Shown here: positions 23,501 through 32,500 of the stretch, piece by piece
Numbering within the stretch: the first letter of the stretch is position 1
How the letters are laid out: every line of letters begins with the position of its first letter
Origin: Psococerastis gibbosa
Taxonomy: Eukaryota; Arthropoda; Insecta; Psocodea; Psocidae
DNA length: 64,000 nucleotides
Direction: 5' to 3'
Assembly: GCA_963971405.1 (NCBI GenBank)
Contig: OZ020491.1
Span: 25,104,855 to 25,168,854 of the forward strand
Notes under the pieces: model-generated
Told to the model about the DNA's origin: nothing
The model's database searches: none
What the model saw: the letters and a program-made list of their open reading frames with translations, nothing else
Position numbers and translations under genes: made by a program

Positions 23501-26500
23501 AACGCCGCCTTACCTGTGGCCAGTATGTCAAGTAACCTATTATAAAATTTTCTTTTACTCTTAATTAGGCTGGGCATTGACGATTATCTACTTTGTTGCA
23601 GTTACTGTCATGAAGGGAGCGTGTATTGCAAGTTGAAGAAAAGCGGTAGTCATGTGCAAGTTACATGAAGAAACTAAATATTTTAAATTAAGACTGCGTC
23701 TGCGACGAAAAGGAACTAGCTACCTCAAGCAATTTTTCACTTTTAATGAGACAAACCATGGCCGCTTTTATGACGCCATCAGAAAACAATTTATCAACTG
23801 ACATGGATTCAATTATGATCAATACATTTTTTGAAAGTTTCCCTACTTTCATTATTTTCATTTATTTCATGCAATGTTACTGTATGTACACTAAGGTGTG
23901 CCCCTTTTATATATTTGAAAACTAAGCCAAGTACTTACTAATTTTAAATCTTATGGAAACCTAAGCGATAGTCGTACTGGGAAAACGGAAACCGCATAGG
24001 CAAATAAGGATTTAACAGGGGTAGTAGTAGTATGGTTGGACACAGTCCCAGGCCGCGGTGTGGGCCCATAGGACAGGGGACCTCCTGATTATAGTGGATT
24101 CCGAACCACTTGGGAAACACAGTGAAGTCACACGATTAGTTCGGAGGTGACCAGGACAAGTCCTACCATGTTTCCCTACCGGCACTGTGCACACTACCAA
24201 GTTATCTGCATCTTTGAACGTGCTCTAGTCCGCTGGATTCGACTTGGTAAGGCGGCCGGCATTTAACAGGGGTATTCACTGTGTTTGGTTTACGGTAAGG
24301 GAAAGTAGGAAACTGAGGTAAGATGGAAGAATAGGACTACAGTCTACAGTTTTTATATTGGAAAAATGATGCGATAAGGAAACCTGTTTCCCTAACATTT
24401 CCACTTTACCCGACCCACGGGCCAACCACGGCCAACGGCCTTACCATGTTGAATCCGCAAGAACAGAGCATGTTTCAAACTGCGAGAAACTTGGCAGTAT
24501 GCATAGAGGAGGACATGGTAACGCGCTGAGACTATACCAGTCAGTCTACGTGCGTGGCGATTCCTGGTCACCTCTAATTAATCGTGTGACTTTACCATGT
24601 TCCCCAACTGGTTCGGAATCCACTATAATTAGGAGGTCCACCCTGACAGACAAGAGTGCCCAAGTTAACAAACAGACTCATTCCCCCCGCCAGGCTGCAG
24701 GGTTCCTTAAAGCAGGCGTTGGAAACAACAACAGATTGGGTAAGTGCACTTGAAAGGACTCGAAAACTGTCATATTTGTTGCTTTTTTATTTTTAAAAAA
24801 ATGACCTCTGCGCCTTGCGATAGAAATTTAAAAAAAAAAAAAAAACTACAAAAAGCCAGAGGTGGCAGATGTTCTTAAGTTAATAGCCAAAGGCAACGAA
24901 ACTTTGGAAGTAAAATTTAAGTTGGGTGTACTTTTTTTTATTCCTGTGTTTGGCTGAGGTATGCTCACGCTCAGTTGTTTCTCAATTTTCCCTTTTCTAG
25001 TGATTTCTACATATTACCCCTACTACTTCTAATAGAAAAGACAGGAAAAATTCAGTGTTTTAAAAGGCAATTTTTAAATTTTGGCGCGGTGTATTATTTG
25101 TATTAGCAAATTTTGCGATAGTACATGAGTACAGTAACAACTAACAAGACAACAAGTATTTTAAGTAACAGTAAAATAAATTAAATAATAGTCAACAATC
25201 AATAATTCATTAATAATAATTAATAATTATAATAACTATTTGAAAAAGAAAAGAAGCGACGCCGTCTACGACGAGCCGTAATTTAAATCTTTCAATTTAA
25301 ACCTAAATCATGAGTGAAATCAATAATTTACCGTTCGAATTGATCCGGCTCATCTTTTCGAAACTTCCTTTATTTCATCAAAAAACCGCCAGCCTCGTTT
25401 GTAAAAGATGGCGAGAAGTGTTTTTTTCCCTTTCAACCAGCCATACAATTGTTGTCAAAGATTTCTCAACGATAGAAGAGGTTTCGATGCAAACATGTTT
25501 TGGCACGATTACGTCACTACGGTTGGTACTTAAAACTCCTTCTGATTGGCATAATGACGAGCATGCAATACAATTTTGGAAGAAGTTTGGACATAACATT
25601 AAATCATTATGTATTGACTGTTTGAGTGAGAATGGTAGTTGTTTAGTCCCTCGTATGGTTTTTGAAAACTGCCCCAATCTGTCAAGTCTTCAGGTGATTA
25701 TACACGAACACTACCAATACTATCCGTGTTCGGAAGAGAATTCTTCAGATGACCTGGTTTTCCCCAACTTGAGGCATTTTGATACCAACAGCTGCTGCAG
25801 GAATTTCACGGTGGGAACTTTGCGTTCAGCGGTAAATTTAGAAACTCTTCGATTAAGGCATCATGACCATATTTGGTTTGATACTTTTGGAAATGATTTT
25901 TTCCAATGTTTGAAGAGCAAAAAGTTTAAATTAAAAGAATTTGCCCTTTCAATTCGAGGTGTGACAATAAATGAAAAGTATATTTCTTCTCTCTTAAATA
26001 CTCTTGGTGCGGAACTTTTAGATCTAAATCTTCATGGATGTAAAATGTTGGATGACAGTGGATTAGCTGTGATTGGGCAAAATCTGACCAATCTGACTAA
26101 AATTGCATTTCACATCAATTCTCGAATTTCTCAACAAGGTCTTTTAATTTTATTCGAAAGATTGAAAAATCTTAAACGTCTGTCTCTTCAGGTAGATGTT
26201 TTAGAATCCACTGCCTTGACTTCTTTGCACCCTTTACTGAAATTGAATAATCTGCATTTAGCAGGACTAAGATTGGGTAACGGGTTTAGACCAGATAGAC
26301 ACTCTGAAATGTTATTTCAAAATACTTTATTGCAAATGACTCATTTAGAAAAATTGTGCTTATCCCAATCAATAATTTACGATGAGTGTTTGTGTATTAT
26401 ATTGAATAATTTGCCTAATCTAAAATGTCTTGAGCTTCTCGATTGCCCCTCACTAACTCAAGTTACTCTATTGAATATATGTGCGGTTAATCTTTGCCTA

Positions 26501-29500
26501 CAATCTCTCTCAATTGCTGCCTGTCCAGGTATAAGAGGCTGTGGCATTGAAATCAACGCTTTGAGTGATTTAAAATATTTAGTTCTTTCTATGTTCGATT
26601 TTGGCCAAATGGCCTCTTTAAAATTAGACAAGTTACGAGTTTTAGGTATCGTTTCCAACGCAATTTTTACAGAACTTGCACAATACAGAAATTATCCCAT
26701 TGAATTCGCACTTAATCCCACATTTAAAGGATGCCAGTCGTTAGAATTAGTTTTCTTCACAGGTGATGTTGAGTTCTGCTTTGGGCGGGACTTTATTCAT
26801 ATTGGTTTAGCTCAAGTTCGTACTATTAATCGTTACATGGAAAATGAATTCCCAACTAAAGCTTGGAGTACTGGAAGCATAGACGGTAGTCAGTGGAGTA
26901 CTATGCCGCTTTTCACAAAGTATTAATAGCATATCAATATCAATTACTTCCTATTGTGTGTTTTTTAGTAGAGAAAACAGAAAAGTGTGTAGAACTCCTA
27001 TTGGTTTCATTGTAATGTATGAATACAGCTCTATTCTATTCAATTATAACCAACACTCAATAGCTTGATATAGCTGTAAAAAAAATATTTTAAACTTTCA
27101 GGCCCTCATAAATATTAACGCTAATAAGTGAAATAACATGAACATTAAATTTCCTGCCTACGTACAATCTCGTGTTCGCTGTTCCTTGATTTATTGATCT
27201 TTTATATTTTCCATTGAGAGAAAATACAAACTAGCAAATTAGTTTGCAAACAATTTGACTTTTCATAAAATTAAGGTATATACTTAGAGTTGATGTTGGG
27301 ACGTGAAAAGAATAATTGTGAAAAAGAAATTAACCAGGAAAAGTCTCCATCAACACTAGACTTTGCTCAGCTGGTAGTTGTTAGGCGGCTATTCCACTTG
27401 TCAATATTTGTGCATCAATAATTGATGAGATTATAGTTTAAGGAGACTATTATGTAGACACTTAACATATCTATTATAAATAAAATTATAATATAGTAGA
27501 GACTTATTATTGATGTGCAAATGACGGAATATTGACAAGTGGAATAGCCGCCTTAGGAGAATACAGTTAATTCCATTCCTGAAATTAACATAATTTTTAA
27601 CATTGGTTGTTCAGTAGACTAGAGCTAGGCTACTACGTTAATATAACTTATACTTTGTTGTTGCAATGCTGTGGGATGTTGATATACAATAGGTAATAAT
27701 TTAATAAACTTGTGGGGACCACATTTTATGTTCAACTATTTTGGAGGCATTCGTTAACAAGAAACAGACTGTTACTTAGGCTATAATTCCACTTGCCAAT
27801 TTTCTTCAATGATTGATGAAATTTTTTTTACTCTAAGTCATCTCATCAATGATTGATGCACAAATGACGGAATATTGACAAGTGGAATAGTCGGCTGAGC
27901 TACCTGGCCACACGCTATTTCCCAGGATTGGAATGCCACTAGAACTCTCTGTGACTTCTTTTTATAAATTCTCATTCAAATTTCTTTTTAGGATATTTCT
28001 AGTACCGTACAACAATATTGATTTTTAACATTTCAGTAAGAGTTCAGTTACCAGCCCATAGAACAACATGATACTATATCGCGACTTCGGAAGAAAAAGG
28101 ACAACTAAATCGATCAATTTACAGAATTGAATTACATTTTTTTTTATAACGAACTACCTGGCAGTTTTACCAAATACAACTACCCTCACGCGGAAAATAT
28201 ACACACTACATTAACGCTGATTTTCTAACAAAATACAGATTAAAAAAAAAAACATATTTTAGCGTTATTAAATAAAAAATATTGACTTTTTTCGTTCTAT
28301 TACTAATCCAACCTAGCGGAGTTAAAGCCCTAGCTCTTACACTCAACTAGGAAGACCCCGGGACCGCCTGCTTTACATGCCCTCCGAAGCATGGCCAGGA
28401 AATTTAGCAAGTGTGAGGTGTGGGACTCGAACCAGTCGGAGTCTGTACGGTACATTATGTTGTTATGTGGTACAGACTGTCCTGGTGCCGCTTGTCCATG
28501 GTATTAAGTCGAAATCGACAATTTTTGAGTTGTTTTTCTTCTTTTGAAGTAGCGATGTGTACCAGCTTCAGCTGGTGGCAACATTATTTACTAGTAACCT
28601 TAACTCGAGTCTGGTGTATCAAGATTCTCATTTAATGTTTTAAATACCTACTTTATGTATTTATATATACAATGCTACGTTATTCCCATGTTCTGATTTA
28701 GAGAGAAAAGAGTGGAATACAAACAAGTGTTATAATACTAGTTGAAATTGTTGTTTTATTAGACTAAGCTAGCTAAATCGTTACGGTACCTATCCTACAA
28801 ACTATTATCTAATTTTATAATTGCTGTCACAGGGCCCTTGTCGCACATTCTAAACAACCTCTTCTAACATTCCTCGAGAAGGAGCGTGCGGTTGTAAGTA
28901 TAATAACAGGTCAACTATAGGCCTAATTGTGACTGTTTTGAGCTAGCAACAAGGGCCCTTACTGGCCATACTGTGACCGCAAAATACCTGAACGGACTAG
29001 CCCCGATGTAGTACGCTTGACTCGTATTTGTACTTGGTTAAACCATGCTTTGGCCTGTCTCATTGCGCCAATGGTAAGCTTGTCTCAGCTCGTCCATTAT
29101 TGCGTGTAGCCGTTGTAGGTTCACATATCGAAAACGTATACCTAGCCTACCAGTTTTCCAATGTCCAAAAATTCATACGGAAACCATACAAATAATGTCC
29201 GAAATCCATGGGGTCGTTGGCCCACTTTTAAGTAGGCTTAGGTCCATAAAAGTCCTTCAGGAAATACAACTTGGTACATCGTGCTACGACTGCAGGCATA
29301 GCGTCATAACAATAGGATAAATTACCTAACAAACTGAAGAATACAAATGTCTGAAATCCATGGGGTCGTTGGCATTGGACCAATGGGCTACTATAAGTAG
29401 ATCTAGGCTCATAAAGAGGACGTTACCGGTATTATTATGTAGTAAAAGTGTCTCTGCCATAGTATGCTCCGTACCGGTAAGTCTATATATACAATATATC

Positions 29501-32500
29501 TAAAAAAAACACCTCTGAATCCTCTGTTTTGAGTAACTTCAATAAGTTTTGGACGTTGTAGAAGAATCAAAAAGCGCAGGGCTTATTTGGGAAACTCTAT
29601 TAATTCTAAGCCAGTGGTTTCCAAGAGTTCCAACTGGTGGTCCGCAAGACCCTGGGAAATGATGGTCCGTGAGAATGCCTGCAGTGACTTGTGAGTTGCT
29701 ATTAACAAGAACAATAAGCCGAGAATACAACAACTTGTAAAAAAGACGGGTGACCAAGTTTCACATTAACTTTGTTGTATACCGGTACATTCAAATCATA
29801 CTGGAGGCTAAATATTGTCATAGGCTATTCTTGAAATTCTTCGATTTCTTACACGAAAAATAATAATAAAAAATTCATCAATCCATATTCCAGTTTCAAC
29901 TTCGACCATTATTTTCGGATATTCTGATCGCCTCCCAAAGTAATCAAATGATTAGCGATGATAACTTCGAGGCTTTATCCTTTTTCATTGTTCCTGTGAG
30001 CAAGATAATGTGCAACAAACATGCTTTTGATAGTTCTAAAAGTTAGTGTTACAAAGGAAATTAATTAATTTGAATAATGGCGCACTATTTACGAAAGCAA
30101 ACTTTGCCACTGCAAAAGAATGTTTTGACATTTTTAATTTTTATGGTTTTGTTTATATTTACAAATGGCGCCGCTAAATTCTGTCAGTAATTTTTTTAAA
30201 TTATTTTCAATCATTATTGGTTTACCTACTGCCCTTTCATTGTGCAAACCAGATAGCCTAGGTCCACCATTAAATAATAATGCAGAGGTTGATGCCCTGA
30301 GTCGCATTGCATTGCTTCATAACCTCAAGTAAGCATTATAATTTTGTATGTTAATATAATGCAGGCTAATCGTGTGTTCAAATTAATGTATCCGCTGTCA
30401 CTGCATCTCATATACAATATGAAATGGGCTGATTTCTATTATAGATTCATTTTACTTATTTCCGAAATCCTTAATTTCAGGTGGGAATGGGACTCATATG
30501 CACTCTCCATCTGTTTTGACGAGTTATGGAACCACAAGCTGGCCGGCGCAGTATGGAAAAGCTCTGCTGGTGATATCGTTTTAGGCCGTGTAAATAGGAC
30601 TCATGCCCTTACCGGTGGTACGAATTTTCAATATACCTACCGTAGTTATTGTTTGACGGCATCTTTAACCAGACTAGTGGGACCAGTCAAATCGATGGCT
30701 CATACCTGTTCTTGGTTAGGTCACGCTTACGACTATGGCGTTGTCAATGATGAGGCTCGGCTTGCTCATTGTCGCTTATAGCCGATGTTTGTTGACATCG
30801 AGGGCGTAGACCGTTGTCTTTCGTCGGTGGGTCGAGTGTCACGGCTGGATTGTTAGGTAGGTGGGCAGCGTCCATCTTAGGATCGTCGAATAGAGGGCAC
30901 GCTTCTGGTGGAAAGACCCAAATGCGATACAGATGACTGGCTGGGTAGTCGTGACCAGTCGTGGTTCAGAATGCCACGACACCTACGAATTTTCAAGACA
31001 TGTAGCGTCATGGTACGGACTCTGACTTTCACCCGAAAGGTTGTTGCTTCGAGTCTCACACTGGCTACATTTTCTGGCCATGCTTCGCAGGGCATGTAAA
31101 GCAGACGGTCCCGGGCCTTCCTAGTTGAGTGTAACTAACTCCGTTAGGTTGGCCTAGTAATAGAAGCAACAGCAAGTCCTGCTTTATTTAATTTTCATTA
31201 CGTCCAATTAATTATTTACCAAATGGTTTGATTTCAGATTCATTTGTAATGCTGGAATATCGAGGTGGGGATCACTGTAATATTTCAGGCCGTAATGTTA
31301 CAGCTAACTACACCACAGAATTGTACATTGTATGTAACAATCACCACACTGGTGAAGTAAGTATTATTTTATTTATTACGTCTTTTAAAAGGCTTACTTA
31401 GCGGAGGTTGGAGGAAGCAGGTCCACAAGGTAGAATCGGCAGATCAAGGACAACCCTCGAGGAAAGAATTGAACAACTCGCCGGAGCAAGAGGAAAAACA
31501 AGCTCAAGGCATCAGCGTCCGACTGGGGCGACTTCGAGAAATCGGTACGGGGAGACCCCCTCACGCTGCGTACGCGGCACTAACCGGGAAGAAGAATAAG
31601 ACAAAGCTTTCCTTATACTACGTATAAATAGGAAAGAAATAATATTGCACCATTGCCATTAAACTTTTTACATTTTTCTGTTCCAGTTTTCGCCGAAGTT
31701 TCTTGAGTTATCCGGGTGTACCGCTAGATTTGAACTCCAGACGCCTATCCTGTGCCCTCCAGAGAGGCCACCAGTTGCGCCTCTGATCTTTGGCTGGATT
31801 TTCTTCATGTTCTCCCTCTACTGCCTGTTTGGTATCATTTATAAGCGGTTCGCCATGCAAGCGAGAGGTCGTCAGCAGCTGCCTCACTTCAGTTTTTGGA
31901 GCCGAATTGGTCGCGGTTGTTCGGTAATTAACGACTTCGGTGGCAATGTGGTAGCGTGCTTGTTCGTGTGCGAGTCTCTACACACCTTGCGGTCGGAGAC
32001 GTGTCGTAACTCGACACAAGTACCTATTAGGTTACTTAGTGAGGCGACTGAAGAGGTTACGGATACATTCATTAAATTGTTTGTATGCGTTTAACTTTTT
32101 TATTAAAAAAAAAAAAAAAAAATTATTTATCATTGCATAGCCCAACAGTTTCCCCGGAATATTTCCGTCACATTTTCAAGGCGAATGTCACGTTTCCTCG
32201 ACAATGACTCTTATTACAAAGGAATTAGCTCAAGGAAATAAAATATACAAATAAAAATAAATCTTTGAATTGAAGTCTTGCCATACAATGTGCCAAGTTT
32301 AATCAAAATCGGATAATATCTACGGAAGTGTTTCCTAAAATGGATATAAGCCCTACTTACATATATACATATGTATCCGGAAGTTGAAGATTGGTCGCCG
32401 TCTCAATAGGTAAATGAATCTCCCTAAAATACATAGAAATATTTCTATTTCCCATTATAAGAAAGATAACTTATGCAATAATATTACAGAAAAAGTTATC

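Larger units (their letters stand above)
26927..30256. other. rest of intron 2, repeats only
   Basis: Holds two AGGCG MITEs, an S1 SINE on the minus strand (28285-28480), S3 repeats (29015-29258 and a part at 29338-29415) and a hAT-like end at 29607-29680. No further exon was recognised, and I saw no clear AATAAA soon after the F-box stop codon. Confidence 0.55.

Noticed and set aside
24012-24753. Pair of inverted S2 repeats as one large TIR transposon
   Set aside because: The two copies are of different lengths and subfamilies, the boundaries do not match, and no transposase remnant lies between them.
30618-30781. Extension of M6PR-like exon 4 to the end of its open frame
   Set aside because: Similarity stops at the gtacga donor, the next exon continues the domain in phase, and the extension runs into an S3 repeat.
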